64,000 nucleotides of DNA from Dendrolimus kikuchii. Lineage: Eukaryota > Arthropoda > Insecta > Lepidoptera > Lasiocampidae. Below the pieces are notes generated by a model that saw only the letters and a program-made list of their open reading frames with translations, was not told where the DNA came from and did no database searches. Positions 1-10,524 of the stretch are shown one piece after another. A program made the translations under genes and the position numbers. Positions within the stretch are counted from its first letter, which is position 1; each line of letters begins with the position of its first letter. The DNA is taken from assembly GCA_019925095.2 (NCBI GenBank), contig CM034412.1, forward strand, positions 1,488,001-1,552,000. The letters run 5' to 3'.

Positions 1-8
1 GATGATAT

Positions 9-485
9 TGTTACAGCTCAACCCCCCGACAAAGATAGATTCTACGAAGCACGCTATTACCTGTCTGCATTTGAACCAATTGTAATACCTTTATGATTGT
101 CTTCTTTTGTTTACTTATTTATTGGTTATTGTGGCGTAAAAGCTTATTGTACTCGTTTATGGCCGTTTGCAGGCATAATTAGTTAGGTGTGCGGATTACG
201 ATTTCTAGGAAATTTAAGTCGACGATACGGGCGGGCACACTTGTATTTGTGAAGTATAAAACAAAGGCAGGATGGAGAGATGAGAAAGTCAAAGCGATAA
301 CACAAGCGAGGCAAGACGTGTGTACATTTTAGTGACGGACTTTGCGCGTGTTATTGAATTTTTCATTACATTTGGACTTATTGCGTCCGGGTATATTTCT
401 ACCTGTGTTATACGTGTTTGTATAGTTTTAATAAATTCTATAGTAATTCCAACGGCATTTTAAATCGAGTCCCGTACTCGTAACA
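9..485 (+). mobile_element. Solo LTR, copy 1 (ATAT target site)
   Basis: The 477-bp unit begins TGTTAC and ends GTAACA, the usual inverted ends of an LTR. It is flanked by a perfect 4-bp duplication ATAT (5-8 and 486-489). An AATAAA signal lies near 430. Two more copies occur at 11261 and 16606. A 4-bp ATAT duplication is typical of Ty3/gypsy elements of the 17.6/297 type (family knowledge), so that lineage is the likeliest source. No gag-pol sequence adjoins it, so it is a solo LTR left by recombination. Confidence 0.8.
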
Positions 486-489
486 ATAT

Positions 490-1679
490 CCAGGATCTTA
501 AAAGCTTGTATTTAAAAACCTTTTTAGAAAAACTTATACTTGGCGTTTAGTATTCTTCTAGGAAAGGCTTAAGTTACTCAACCATAGATTTCGTTTATCA
601 TTAGCTCGCAGAACACAGAAACTACTTAATAACGTATTTATTTCGATATTGCTTATTCAATAGAATGACAATCAAAAATTCCTAAACAATATACACTTAA
701 AACGTTTTCACTTTCAAATAGTCGATTTTTTTCACTAAACTCTTATTATTTCGACTATAAAATATCATCATTGGAAAGTTACATTATAAAAGAATCTAAA
801 GTTTTGACATCAATACAATATGAAACATGATCTGTCTGTACTTCATTTAACGCGTGCAACATCATCTTGGTAATAATGGGTCCATTATGTAACATATCAT
901 GTTGTATAGTAAAATTAGACGCTTTCATTTAGAAAGCCTTTTAAATGCACATTTTATTGAACACCTTATGTCTAAGCAATATATTTTTAAAGTAACATGC
1001 TTTCCATGTATAAAAAGAGTACCAACAGTATACGCAAAGCATAAATGCGTCTGGAGAGAAGTTAGCTCCGTGTGTTTATGCAGTTTCGGTTGAGTGTTAT
1101 TGTTTATTATACGTGACAGTGTGTGGTGCGAAAGATAATGACATGCTAGACTGGACAGCGGACAGCGGCCGAGCGAGACGTAACACTCCCTCCTCTCAGT
1201 TCTGGACATACAACTTCATGAATCTTATAATTGTGTCCTACGCAATGAGGCCTACGAACTTCAGGCACGCATTTATGTTTTGATCGAACTATACTAGGAA
1301 TGAGAATCTTCTAATAAAAAAGTATGTAAACCCTGTAGTTTCTGAGATAAATGTCTGTATTAAGGTGGATTCCTAGTCTACTACTAGTAAAAATAATTAT
1401 AAGTAATTAGTAAAATAATTACAAAAATATTTGGATGCAATTAATTAATATACTAAAAAACAGAAACTTGACGTAAGAGTGATGTTACGTTACGTATGGA
1501 ATAATTTATTACTACATAGTTAGGACGGTAACACTGAGTATTCTATGTACGCCATGCCAAAATCTGTCATGTTCAGGATATAGGTTTTTCATATTGTCAC
1601 GTAGGAGTTAAAATGTATGTATAATAATATAATGTCTTAAGGTTAATAATATTTTCTTAAGTTTTCGCCACTAGTATAC
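490..1679. other. AT-rich stretch, no feature recognised
   Basis: About 1.2 kb of AT-rich sequence with only short open frames that look random. A slightly GC-richer patch at about 1110-1205 has no recognisable motif. I see no repeat shared with the rest of the window. Confidence 0.5.
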
Positions 1680-1912
1680 ATAATAAAACTACGTTTAAAC
1701 GGTTTTAAACGCGGTGATTTACTTGATTTCTATTATTCCGAAGTTTCGGCGACTTTTCAATAGCCGTGATCATGGAAGACAAAGATGTCAAGTATTAATG
1801 AAAATTGTTAAAGTTTTATTTAACCTACTAGGCTACTGAAATGTGGCCGAAACGTTGGAATAATAAAAAATAAATAAAAAATATCACGCTTAAAACCGTT
1901 AGACGTACTTAA
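1680..1912. repeat. LINE-D 3' end, inverted pair
   Basis: The first half (1680-1825) is an antisense copy of the LINE-D 3' end, recognised by AAACTACGTTTAAACG and TTCGGCGACTTTTCA. The second half (1829-1912) is the same ~85 bp in sense orientation, so the two can fold back on each other. Related pieces lie at 16257, 19614, 20040, 35388 and 37499. Confidence 0.6.
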
Positions 1913-2270
1913 GTTTAATGTTAAATTAATGATGCAAGTAAATGCATTGAGAGTACAACTCGTCTTATTATGCACTCCGCTCTCCAAGCAGTAGAGCCTA
2001 GCTCCCGCGGCGATGGAGCCAGAAGCCATGGGCTTTCGCCTAGTGGTACGCCACCCCATCCAAGGGGTAACCATCATCGACGCACAACACTAAATAAACC
2101 CCCACAAACTCCCACAAGTAACATGTCTGTAAAAACTTGTAAAAAGAACCTTTACCGCGATTTTATCGTAAGCGACATTTGGACATAAATATATTTTTGG
2201 TTGCAAAAGGCATTTTAAAATATGATATTGTTTTCAGACTTTTAGTTTTTGATTCGGTAGGTACGTTCTA

Positions 2271-2452
2271 ACCCTACGTTCCCTAAGTTCCACCCATTTT
2301 AATATTATACAAGTAAAACTGAAAGTTTTACTTAGATTACACCCTACGTTCCCTAAGTACCACCCATTTTAATATTATATAAGTAAAACCGAAAGTTTTA
2401 CTTAGATTACACCCTACGTTCCCTAAGTTCCACCCATTTTAATATTATATAA
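2271..2452. repeat. 70-bp tandem repeat, about 2.6 copies
   Basis: ACCCTACGTTCCCTAAGT starts at 2271, 2341 and 2411, a regular 70-bp period. Each unit contains a palindromic core (AGTAAAAC, about three bases, then GTTTTACT) that could form a hairpin. The copies differ at only a few positions. Confidence 0.85.
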
Positions 2453-2461
2453 AATTAATAG

Positions 2462-2685
2462 AGCTAGGCATGTTTGCTGAAGAGTTTTTTGCGCCGCTTT
2501 TTCTCTTCAAGCCATAACATGTTGCGAAGCGGTAGTAAATTAGATTAGGCTCCCATAGAATAAATAATAACCATAAACAAAATTAAAATTAACAAGTTGG
2601 CGGTAGGCTAAATAAAACTTTAACAATACTCGTTGACACTTGACATCTTTGTCTTCCGTGATCAGGGCCACTGAAAATATACTTC
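2462..2685 (+). mobile_element. LINE-D 3' UTR fragment, sense
   Basis: It carries the conserved stem-loop seen after the stop codon of the Jockey-like LINE at 25.0 kb: GCTGAAGAG pairs with CTCTTCAAGC, followed by ATAACATGTTGCGAAGCGG at about 2515-2532. It continues into TAAATAAAACTTTAACAATA and the GTCTTCCGTGATCA block common to LINE-D pieces. Confidence 0.55.
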
Positions 2686-2754
2686 GGTCCAAATGTCGCT
2701 TACGATAAAATGACGGCACAGGCTGGATTTATATTAAAAAGGATACTGTGACAT

Positions 2755-3463
2755 CAGTGGCGTAGCTTGCCTTAGACGGCACCTGTATCAAAATGTGTTA
2801 GGGGGGCCCAAAGGAAGGGTAAAGTTTTTTTTATAATAAATAAAACAACAAAATGCTCAAATTGAATCAAAATAATTATATATTGACTAGCTGTCCCGGC
2901 AGACGTTCTGCCCTGAAGAAATAAAATTTAGAACCCGATACCAGCGCCACCTACCGGGTCCAAATGTAAGCTATCCTATCTTTCAAATCGGATCAAACTG
3001 CACACGGTGTGCAAATTTGATTAAAATCATTCAAGTAGTTTAGAAGTCCATAGCGGACAAACAACGTGACACGTAATTTATATATAATAAGATTATAAGT
3101 TATTACTTATACCTATAGCTCCTATTGTATTTTTAATTTGAATTTTTGTCTAACTTAGCAGTTAGACAAACAATTCAAATCAAAAATACACTTTCCTCGC
3201 CTTTTTTTCAGCAAGCTTATTTATCAAATCATCCATAGCTGAAGACGATTTCAGTTTTTCTAGATTTTCTGCCTCTATAGACAATAACGACAAGTCTGAT
3301 AGCCGTTCCTGTTGGCCCAGCAGTTATTCTCAAAAATGTTATTAATCTATAAAAGATTGTGGATAACATCTTTGGGAACATTTGCTTACACACTTACGGG
3401 GCCTCTGTAGCCTGGGGGCCCCGTATCATTGATACGGCTGACACGGCGGTAGCTACACCCCTG
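2755..3463. mobile_element. Non-autonomous hAT element, 709 bp
   Basis: The ends are CAGTGGCGTAGCT (left) and AGCTACACCCCTG (right), imperfect inverted repeats of hAT type. They are flanked by 8-bp duplications TGTGACAT (2747-2754) and TGTTACAT (3464-3471), which match at 7 of 8 bases. An 8-bp duplication is diagnostic of hAT. No transposase is encoded. A Helitron is nested inside at 2887-3092, and a 65-bp imperfect hairpin lies at about 3128-3192. Confidence 0.82.
2887..3092 (-). mobile_element. Non-autonomous Helitron, 206 bp, nested in hAT
   Basis: On the minus strand it starts TC (3092-3091) and ends CTAG, between host A (2886) and T (3093), the expected A|T Helitron target. The 3' end carries a GGCAGAACGTCTGCCGGGAC hairpin. 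The body shares the AACCCGAT...AGCGCCACCTACCGG block with other Helitrons here. No Rep/helicase is encoded. Confidence 0.75.
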
Positions 3464-3546
3464 TGTTACATACAAAGACAGATTAACCGACCGACGAATA
3501 TGACGAGAACATAATTATGGATATTTACCATAATTACCACAAAATC

Positions 3547-3912
3547 GTAATACCGAAGTAAGAAAGAGAGTTGGTCTGAAAGAGAGTGTCGGGGTGAAGG
3601 TAAGGAAAGGAATGCTCCGGTGGTTCGGGCATGTGGAAAGAATGCATGACGAAAGAATGACTAAACAGATATACAATGCAAAAGTGGATGGATGCAGAAG
3701 TCGTGGAAGGCCACGACACACCTTCCATGATCAAATTGATCGTGTACTAGCAGAAGGTGATGTCAGGAGCCTTAAGAACAGACGAGCTTGCATGACAAGA
3801 GTTATGAATGTCAAAGAGGCAAGTGAGGTGTGTAAGAATAAGCCTAAATGGCACTCTGTTGTTCGTGCCTACCCCGCAAGGGAACTGGCGTGAAGTTATG
3901 TATGTATGTATG
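3547..3912 (+). mobile_element. RTE-A copy 1, 5'-truncated LINE
   Basis: It is flanked by a perfect 12-bp TSD TACCACAAAATC (3535-3546 and 3913-3924). It encodes the last ~110 residues of an RTE-type reverse transcriptase protein, in frame to the TGA at 3891-3893. Motifs are RWFGHVERM, GRPRHTFHDQIDRVL and KPKWHSVVRAYPARELA. It ends in a short (TATG)n tail. RTE-clade LINEs often end in a simple-sequence tail (family knowledge). The RT catalytic core is absent, so it cannot move by itself. Confidence 0.85.
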
Positions 3913-3933
3913 TACCACAAAATCCTAAAAAAC

Positions 3934-4268
3934 TTTTTTTTTTATTGCTTCTTTTTTTTTATCTGCCTGTCTGCTGAACTAGCAGACAGGCAGACGGCCC
4001 ACTTGATGAAAAGCAGTTACCATTGCCTATGGACATTTGCAACACCAAAGGTGCTACAAATGCGCTGCTGCTCTCTTAAAGGAGACTGGAACCTCGTCAC
4101 TAATGCCGGAACACAACACAAGGTTGTTATGGCGGCATACTCTAGACCAGGGGTGGTCACCATCCAGTCGAGCGAATACCCTACCACCTGGCTGTGGGTT
4201 GTTTAGACGCCTCTTACGACAGGCCGCCAGGCCGCAGGAAATTGTATTCTTTCTCCGTTCCTGCACAA
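3934..4268 (-). mobile_element. SINE-A copy, near full length
   Basis: Poly-T at the left marks the 3' tail of a minus-strand insertion. The body follows the SINE-A consensus from CAGACAGGCAGACGGCCCAC to CTCCGTTCCTGCAC. The tail end has an extra inverted piece of CTGTCTGCTGAACT, giving a small hairpin at 3964-3993. Confidence 0.8.
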
Positions 4269-4841
4269 GTTTACATGCATTCCTAAAACCTATACATACA
4301 TTGGTATTAAATTATTGAATTTGAAACATTACATTAACAAAACGCGATAGAAACGTGCGTACGTGACTTTATGAGTATACATCGATCTATGACTTTATAA
4401 TCAAAATGTATTTAGGTATGATAACAATTATACATTTCTTCCATGTTTTGATAAGTCGATAGCCTACTTGATACATAAACACTATTACCTATAAACCTTC
4501 GCAGCAAGTATATACATATTATAGAAGACATTATTGTTTGACATTTATTTCGTAATATATGTACATATGCCTTTACAATCTTTACATAGTATAAAAAGTC
4601 GCTTTCCGCGTCTGTCTGTCTGTATTTTAAATATATATAAATTTTATCTATGGTCTGTATATCCGTGAACCAATGCAGTTAGATAATTTTAAGTTTGCTT
4701 TGGTCTCCTACTTATTTATATTGTTATGAGGTGAATTGTTTAACCCAGATGTATTAGCTGAAATCAAATTGAACATTCCAGCGATAAGCAGACAAAAAAA
4801 CTAAAACAAGTTGCATCGTCTTCTCCATCGTTTATATAGTA
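4269..4841. other. AT-rich stretch, no feature recognised
   Basis: About 570 bp of AT-rich DNA with short runs such as GTCTGTCTGTCTGT near 4612. No coding or repeat unit can be defined. Confidence 0.5.
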
Positions 4842-5215
4842 TTAGCTGACCCGGCGAACTTCGTACCGCTATATTTTCTGAATTCCTAAAAGACTTTGTT
4901 TCATGACACAAAAACAAAATCACCATAATCGGTCCAGATGATTAGGAGGATTCTAGAACCCGATCTCAGCGCCACTTACCGGTTCTTTTTGCGAATCTAA
5001 ACGAACCGGGAACCCACTCAAACACACAAAAACAAAATCACCAAAATCGCTCCAGGTGATAAGGAGAATTGTAGAACCCGATCTCAGCGCCACCTACAGG
5101 TTCCAATTGTGGATCTAAACCATCCCGGGACCCACTCAAACACACAAAATTTCATCAAAATCGGTAACGTCGTTCTCAAGTTATAAAATTACAATAGCAG
5201 ACATGGAATTTTTAG
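4842..5215 (-). mobile_element. Helitron with two internal ~120-bp units
   Basis: TTAGCTGACCCGGCGAACTT at the left is a mutated CTAG end on the minus strand. The block TCTAGAACCCGATCTCAGCG and the adjoining CACTCAAACACACAAAA occur twice, as in the larger array at 21.7-22.4 kb. The 5' end is not clear. It is non-autonomous. Confidence 0.6.
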
Positions 5216-5236
5216 TACTCTATAATATCCTACTAA

Positions 5237-5463
5237 TCCTACTAATATGATAAACGCGAAAGTTTGTGAGTATGGATGAAGGGATGTATGTTTGTTATTC
5301 TTTCACTCAAAAACTACTGAATGGATTTTGTTGAAACTTGACAATAATATAGCTTACACAACAGAATAACACATAGGCTATAATTTATAAAGATATAGTG
5401 TGAATTATCCAAAATATAACGATTTTCCATCACTACGCGGATGAGACCGCGGAGCTCAGCTAG
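5237..5463 (+). mobile_element. Non-autonomous Helitron, 227 bp
   Basis: It starts TCCTACTAATATGATAAACG after host A (5236) and ends GCTCAGCTAG before host T (5464). A CGCGGATGAGACCGCGG hairpin sits just inside the 3' end. These are the expected Helitron terminal features, and there is no coding capacity. Confidence 0.75.
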
Positions 5464-5505
5464 TTATAAATATATTTTTATTAGTTAATGGTATATTATG
5501 AATTA

Positions 5506-5870
5506 CATACATACATACATAACTTCACGCCAGTTCCCTTGCGGGGTAGGCACGAACAACAGAGCGCCATTCAGGCTTATTCTTACACACCTCACTTGCT
5601 TCTTTGACATTCATAACTCTTGTCATTCACGCTCGTCTGTTCTTAAGGCTCCTGACATCACTTTCTGCTAGTACACGATCAAGTTGATCATGGAAGGTGG
5701 TTCGTGGCCTTCCCCGACTTCTGCATCCATCTACTTTTGCATTGTATATCTGTTTAGTCATTATTTCATCATGCATTCTTTCCACATGCCCGAACCACCG
5801 GAGCATTCCTTTCCTTACCTTCACCGCGACACTCTCTTTCAGACCAACTCCCTTTCTTACTTCGGTATTA
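5506..5870 (-). mobile_element. RTE-A copy 2
   Basis: A (CATA)n tail at the left is followed by the reverse complement of the RTE-A 3' end. The minus-strand frame from about 5824 reads MLRWFGHVERMHDEIMTKQ. It is interrupted after NRRA by a TGA where other copies have the CMTRV region. The TSD is not clear. Confidence 0.8.
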
Positions 5871-5875
5871 AGAAT

Positions 5876-6630
5876 TAGGTATAATTATTTAAGAAGTAGT
5901 CTTCCGAGTGCTTTCTCAAATGTGGGCAATATTTCGTATTCTTAGTATTTTCTCTTTCTCTTCGCGGATAACTTCTTAGGATCCCGACAGCCACTCGAAG
6001 ACATAGCTTCGGTGACGTCACTCCCCATACTTGGACATTGGCACGCGTTGGCCGTAGTTGCCAAATATTTGCACCAACTGGAAAGGTCGGTTATTATGTA
6101 ATAGAGTCGCGATCACACTGTCCCACTGACACGGTTTACATGCCGCTGATGCTAGCTCATAAAATATTATAAACATTATTATTAATACTAAGGTCGGTCA
6201 AGTGCGTGCGGAATGCGGTTTACGACATCAATACAAAATTATATGATGATGAGGTATTTGCTTGTCATTGAAAGAAAAAAAAAGACTGAAGAAATAACTA
6301 CGTATTGCCATTTCTTATTATTATATACATAATACATTTTGCATTCAGCATATTGCTGTGCCGGAATTATATCCGACACAACGCTGATTTTCAGTGCTAA
6401 CCTTCTTTTTGACGTGAGACCAAAACGAATTTTGTTAAATTAATTGTACTTATGAAATATTTAATTAGTGAAACAAATAAATTAATTTAAATAAAACCAA
6501 CAATAAAATACTTTGTGAAATTAAGGATGCGGATACATGTTACACATGCACTTGTACATGTACACACGTATATGTATACATGTAAATGTACACATGTGTT
6601 TATTTGTACATATAAAAGAACAAGCGTCCC
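5876..6630. other. Mostly unassigned; one short shared repeat
   Basis: About 750 bp. GCTGATTTTCAGTGCTAACC at about 6383-6402 is shared in inverted orientation with 11098-11140 (GGTTTGCACTGAAAATCAGC), so a short dispersed repeat is present. The rest, including a GC-neutral block at 5988-6180, is not recognised. Confidence 0.4.
6533..6612. repeat. Alternating TACATGTA-type simple sequence
   Basis: About 80 bp of alternating purine-pyrimidine DNA built from ACATGT/TACATG steps with many short palindromes (TGTACATGTACACA, TACATGTAAATGTACA). It can form small cruciforms. No coding role is seen. Confidence 0.7.
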
Positions 6631-6633
6631 CTT

Positions 6634-6748
6634 TACAGGAACGGAGAAAGAATAATTTTCTGCGTTGGGGCGGCCTGTCGTAAGAGGCGACAAAACAACC
6701 CACAGGCAGGTGGTAGTGTATTTGCACCTCTGGATGGCTACCACTCGA
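6634..6748 (+). mobile_element. SINE-A 5' part only
   Basis: It matches SINE-A from ACAGGAACGGAGAAAGAATA to GGATGGCTACCACTC and then stops, so only the 5' third remains. No poly-A tail follows. Confidence 0.7.
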
Positions 6749-6756
6749 TTCTGCCG

Positions 6757-7345
6757 ATTCTGCTATTTCAATATCTTGGTGTTGCAAAGATATTTAAATT
6801 ACGATTCTATTGCGATAGTGTCAATAATTCGTATTCTACTAAAACTACAATATCTTCTCGATATCGTCGCGGCGGAATAATAAGTAGAAAAAAATTGAAA
6901 CGACGTTAACTGAAATGAATATTAAAAACTACCAACATTTTAAAAATTTATTTTGCAAGTTTTCACTTATAAATATTTATAGAGATATAGTTACGAGCCA
7001 CGGGCACGCCATTGGAATTAACAGAATACCGAAATTAAACACATCTACGATTGAAATAAACCAATAATAATCGGCAGACAAACAGTTACATTGTATATCC
7101 CCAAGCTAAGCAAGTTACGTTTATGTCTTGGGTAATACACAAGGAACCACTCTGGGACCGATCCCAGATACCCAGAACATATTAAATAACCGAAAATTCG
7201 TTTCTGAAATTTACTAAGCCAGGAATCAAACCCGATGACTTCGCGTTGTAGTGAGTTCGGTCCGCAAAGGCTTAGCCCGCTCAACCACAACGATGATAGT
7301 GTCCGGCCATTTTGAGGAGATAGTAATAGCAGAATTGGGCTACTG
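6757..7345. repeat. Unclassified dispersed repeat, interrupted
   Basis: Three blocks recur elsewhere: CGATTCTATTGCGATAGTGT at about 6800 (similar at 51790), ATGAATATTAAAAACTACC at about 6915 (similar at 52867), and GGCACGCCATTGGAATTAAC at about 7003 (similar at 55180). The last block is split by a SINE-T2; its remainder GATAGTGTCCGGCCATTTTG follows at 7293. Class unknown. Confidence 0.5.
7057..7290 (-). mobile_element. SINE-T2 copy 1, tRNA-derived
   Basis: On the minus strand the head reads TGGTTGAGCGGGCTAAGCC (A-box-like) and, 40 bp on, GGGTTTGATTCCTGG (B-box-like), the promoter layout of tRNA-derived SINEs. The tail end has AATAAT repeats. It lies inside the unclassified repeat with imperfect flanking ACGATTGA/ACGATGATA. 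Other copies are at 47.4 and 58.6 kb. Confidence 0.7.
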
Positions 7346-7391
7346 TAACCAAGATAATGATTTCAGAGTGGCTCTCTACCACGTAAACACA

Positions 7392-7630
7392 TTTTTTTTA
7401 ATTGCAAGAGTTCAGCAGTCAGACAGACGGTCCACTCGATGGAAAGCGGTTACCATCGCCTATAGACATTTGCAACACCAAAGGTGCTACAAACGCGTTG
7501 CTGCTCTCTTAAGGAAGACTGAAACCTGGTCACTAATGCCGGAACACAACTCAAGGTTGTTTTGTCGCCTCTTACGACAGGCCGCCCCAACGCAGGAAAT
7601 TGTATTCTTTCTCCATTCCTGCACGGATAA
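7392..7630 (-). mobile_element. SINE-A copy with internal deletion
   Basis: Poly-T tail at the left and CTCCATTCCTGCACGG at the right. The middle block between AACTCAAGGTTGTT and TTGTCGCCTCTTACGAC is missing, probably deleted between short GTTGTT repeats. Confidence 0.8.
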
Positions 7631-8237
7631 AAATTATTTATTCTAAACAATCAAATGATATGCATCTATTGTTGAACCTCCTGCAACTTATAGAACTTTC
7701 TAGCCCCTTTAAATGTTACCTAACAACCTTTAAGCATAAAGTGAGTGGATATTAAGTTACACACAATTATTACAAAGTAAACCAACCCAGGCGGAGTGAA
7801 TGGTCAGAGAATGATTGCATTATACAAATTATACATTTTGTAATACAAAGAATGCTAATGTGTACCAGCCTAACAATGAGTCACAACGAGGGACCAATTT
7901 CCACAAGGAAACTGTCGTTAGAATAGAATAGTTTATTGCCAAAACTGTATGTACAGACTGTTTCTGGATATTACTTTATGAAGAATACCAGTTCGCTAGA
8001 TAGATATGACAAGTGTTAGAAGGCATTTAAAAAATAATTGTTTTAACAGCGAGCGATCTATGATCGACCACTCTAGACTTGTTTATGTTCTGATTATATA
8101 TTGTAATTGTATTCATTCTTTGTCTTATAAGAAATAAAACTAAACATATTAATTAAAGTGTATTTATTAACAAAACACAGACTTAGGTAATTGTAGTTTT
8201 AATACATTTTACCTCAATAGGCGTGCAATATTAATGT
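7631..8237. other. AT-rich stretch; possible LINE tail
   Basis: About 600 bp without a clear gene. TAGAATAGAATAG followed by TTTATTGC at 7919-7939 resembles the inverted 3' tail of LINE-C at 15.42 kb (CAATAAAGAATATTCTATTC), so a minus-strand LINE tail may sit at 7919-8030. The rest is unassigned. Confidence 0.4.
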
Positions 8238-8765
8238 TACTTGGCTTCCAACAAGGCCCGAATATCAGCAGCTTGGGCCAAGTGGCGTGAGGTGACAGGT
8301 GTCATTTGCGACCCCAAAATGCCGGTTAAGTTAAAAGGACAGGTCTACAAATCCATTATTAGACCTGTTCTTTTATATGGCAGTGAAGCGTGGCCTGTAC
8401 TTGAGCGACACAAGCAGGAGCTGCGTGTCACGGAAATGAATATGCTTCGGTGGATGTGTGGAGTCACGCGAAAGGATCGCGTCCGGAACTCCCGCATCCG
8501 CGGCAGCCTTCACGTCCGTGACATAGCAGACAAACTGCAGGAGAGTCGCTTACGCTGGTATGGCCACGTTTTACGGAAACCGGCTAGTTACGTGGGGAAC
8601 AAATGTCTAGCCATGCCGCCTCCGCCAGGTCCCGGTCGAAGGGGTAGGCCCAAGAAATGCTGGCTTGACGTTGTGAGGGATGACATGCGTACCAATGGTC
8701 TCAATACAAGGGATGCCGAAGATCGCGCGAAGTGGAGAAGAAAAAGTAGGAAAGCGGACCCTGGG
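8238..8765 (+). pseudogene. C-terminal part of a second RTE-type RT
   Basis: The frame encodes the region after the RT core of an RTE-clade LINE: KLKGQVYKSIIRPVLLYGSE, then RWMCGVTRKDRVRN, LRWYGHVLRKP and GRRGRPKKCWLDVVRDDM, with a closing WRRKSRKADP near 8760. These blocks are characteristic of RTE proteins (family knowledge). It differs clearly from RTE-A. The RT catalytic motifs lie upstream and are absent, so this is a 5'-truncated dead copy. After ADP the frame runs on into 3' UTR DNA as far as 8939, so that part of the open frame is not real protein. Confidence 0.8.
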
Positions 8766-9075
8766 CGTCGAAGTGATCGCTCATGTTACTTGAACATTGC
8801 GACGGGCAGACGCCATAGTTCCCGATCTGTAACTCCACTAGCAGGTCATCCCAGTGGTCTGGTACCTTTTGTTTTCATTCCCTACAATAGTCCTACACTT
8901 ACCGGGGCTGGTCTTTGGATACAGTTTTATACGGTGTAAACAGGGACAATCGCCGGTCAGTGTCACGCCACATTTAGATTAAGTCTGTCAAGGGGCCTCT
9001 ACGTGTTGGCCTTCCCATGGTCTCACGCAAGCCCTCCAAAAGTCCGTGCCATTTTTATGGCTCATGGTCTGCGGA
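8766..9075 (+). repeat. Repeat K, copy 1 (3' region after RTE)
   Basis: About 265 bp from CCCGATCTGTAACTCCACTA to CATTTTTATGGC is shared, at a visibly high level, with 60645-60913. Here it directly follows the RTE reading frame, so it may be that element's 3' UTR; at 60.6 kb it follows a different frame. Confidence 0.65.
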
Positions 9076-9108
9076 TAATTATTCATATCATACAATAATA
9101 ATCATCAT

Positions 9109-9338
9109 CTTTTTTATTGCATGAGTTCAGCATACAGCCAGACGGCCCACCTAATGGCAAACGGTTACCATCGCCTATGGACGTATGCAACACCAAAGGC
9201 GTTGCAAATGCGCTAGTGCTCTCTTAAGGGAGACTTAAACCTGATCACTAATGCCGGAACACAACACAGGTTGTTATGGCGGCATACTCTAGACCAGGGG
9301 TGGTCGCCATCCAGTCGAGCAAATATCCTACCTCCTGG
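9109..9338 (-). mobile_element. SINE-A, 5'-truncated at the CCAGG boundary
   Basis: Poly-T tail at the left; the match runs to CCTCCTGG at 9338 and then stops. This is the same internal position at which copies at 19576, 20637 and 54802 begin or end. Confidence 0.75.
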
Positions 9339-9804
9339 CAACTAATTAAAGTTTTCTTCTCTTTAACCGTGTTAAGTTCGCGTTGGTTTAATTTTCACAA
9401 ACCTTGAACGCTGCGCGGCGTTGCGCGCGCGGTTAGTATGCGCGGGCGCACCCAATGAAGGTCCCAATTGCAACACGTCCGTCATAGTGTTATTTTGTGG
9501 TGCCTACTATAGCTGCTCATTAAGGTATGATATGTAATAGTTTAGTAAAGCGAGTGCTAATCCTTTTTATAATTAATATTTCGACTATACTGACATGTCG
9601 TCAGTACTGTAGTGTGGAACATTTACAAGCCAATAGATGGCGCTGTACAATAATTGAGGTCGCAAATGATTCACGAAACGTACAAAGAATATATACAAAT
9701 TTCTAGGCCTGCGAGGAACAACAATAGCCTCGCTGGAATGTCTTCCTTGGAGACGAAGGAGCATTCCATCTCGCTCCTCCACCTTATATGTACTAAAAAA
9801 AGTC
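9339..9804. other. No feature recognised; short CpG-rich patch
   Basis: A GC- and CpG-rich patch at about 9405-9460 (GCGCGGCGTTGCGCGCGCGG) stands out from AT-rich flanks. Nothing coding is supported. Confidence 0.4.
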
Positions 9805-9965
9805 GTGGTAGGGTAATAATGGCTAGGGCACCCGTGACTCAAAGGGTGCGGGTCGGAACGCATGCACCTCTTAAGCAGTTTTTCGACCTAATATTGTTAC
9901 AATTACCACGCGCTAAGGACGGTAAAGGAAATCATCGTAAAGCAACCTCGGACATCGAAATAATC
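9805..9965 (+). mobile_element. SINE-T1, diverged and truncated
   Basis: It aligns by eye with the SINE-T1 copies at 29316 and 48051: GTCGTGGTAGGGTAATAATG, AACGCATGCACCTCTTAAGC, CGGTAAAGGAAATCATCGT. The B-box is damaged. It ends where RTE-A copy 3 begins. Confidence 0.6.
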
Positions 9966-9967
9966 GC

Positions 9968-10247
9968 ATAACTTCACGCCAGTTCCCTTGCGGGGTAGGC
10001 ACGAACAACAGAGCGCCATTCAGGCTTATTCTTACACACCTCACTTGCTTCCTTGACATTCATAGCTCTTGTCATGCACGCTCGTCTGTTCTTAAGGCTC
10101 CTAACATCACCTTCTGCTAGTACACGATCAATTTGATCATGGAAGGTGTGTCGTGGCCTTCCACGACTTCTGCATTGTATATCTGTTTAGTAATTCTTTC
10201 ATCATGCATTCTTTCCACATGCCCGAACCACCGGAGCATTCCTTTTG
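9968..10247 (-). mobile_element. RTE-A copy 3, internally deleted
   Basis: Reverse complement of the RTE-A 3' end starting TAACTTCACGCCAGTTCCC. About 20 bp (CATCCATCCACTTTTG region) are missing near 10176. It stops at CGGAGCATTCC, 5'-truncated. Confidence 0.75.
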
Positions 10248-10524
10248 TTAAATTGTAAAATATTAAAAGCTAATGAAGATTTTTTGTAAAACAAAATACG
10301 AATATAATATCTGAAAATCGTCACTTTTGATTTGGTATCCTTGATGTTAGCTTCGTTTGAATTAGTTATCATAATTAGACATTTTGATTGTAATTAAAAC
10401 TACAACGAGGATATATAATTATGATATCAACAAGGTTGCATCAAACATACTAGAATAGCAAATTATAGTATTAATTTTTAAACAAAGCAAAGAGTAAGTT
10501 AATGATTTGATAATCTGAAATATT

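Larger units (their letters stand above)
2160..2713. repeat. 554-bp unit bounded by 24-bp inverted repeats
   Basis: ATTTTATCGTAAGCGACATT at 2161 is repeated in inverse orientation at about 2688-2712. Between the arms lie a 70-bp tandem array and a sense LINE-D 3' UTR. No clean target duplication is visible, so this may be a MITE-like element or a chance product of nested insertions. Confidence 0.4.

Noticed and set aside
5506..5520. (CATA)n and (TATG)n runs as independent microsatellites or a CRISPR-like spaced repeat
   Set aside because: Each run sits at the 3' end of an RTE-A copy. Spacing is irregular and no repeat-spacer architecture exists.
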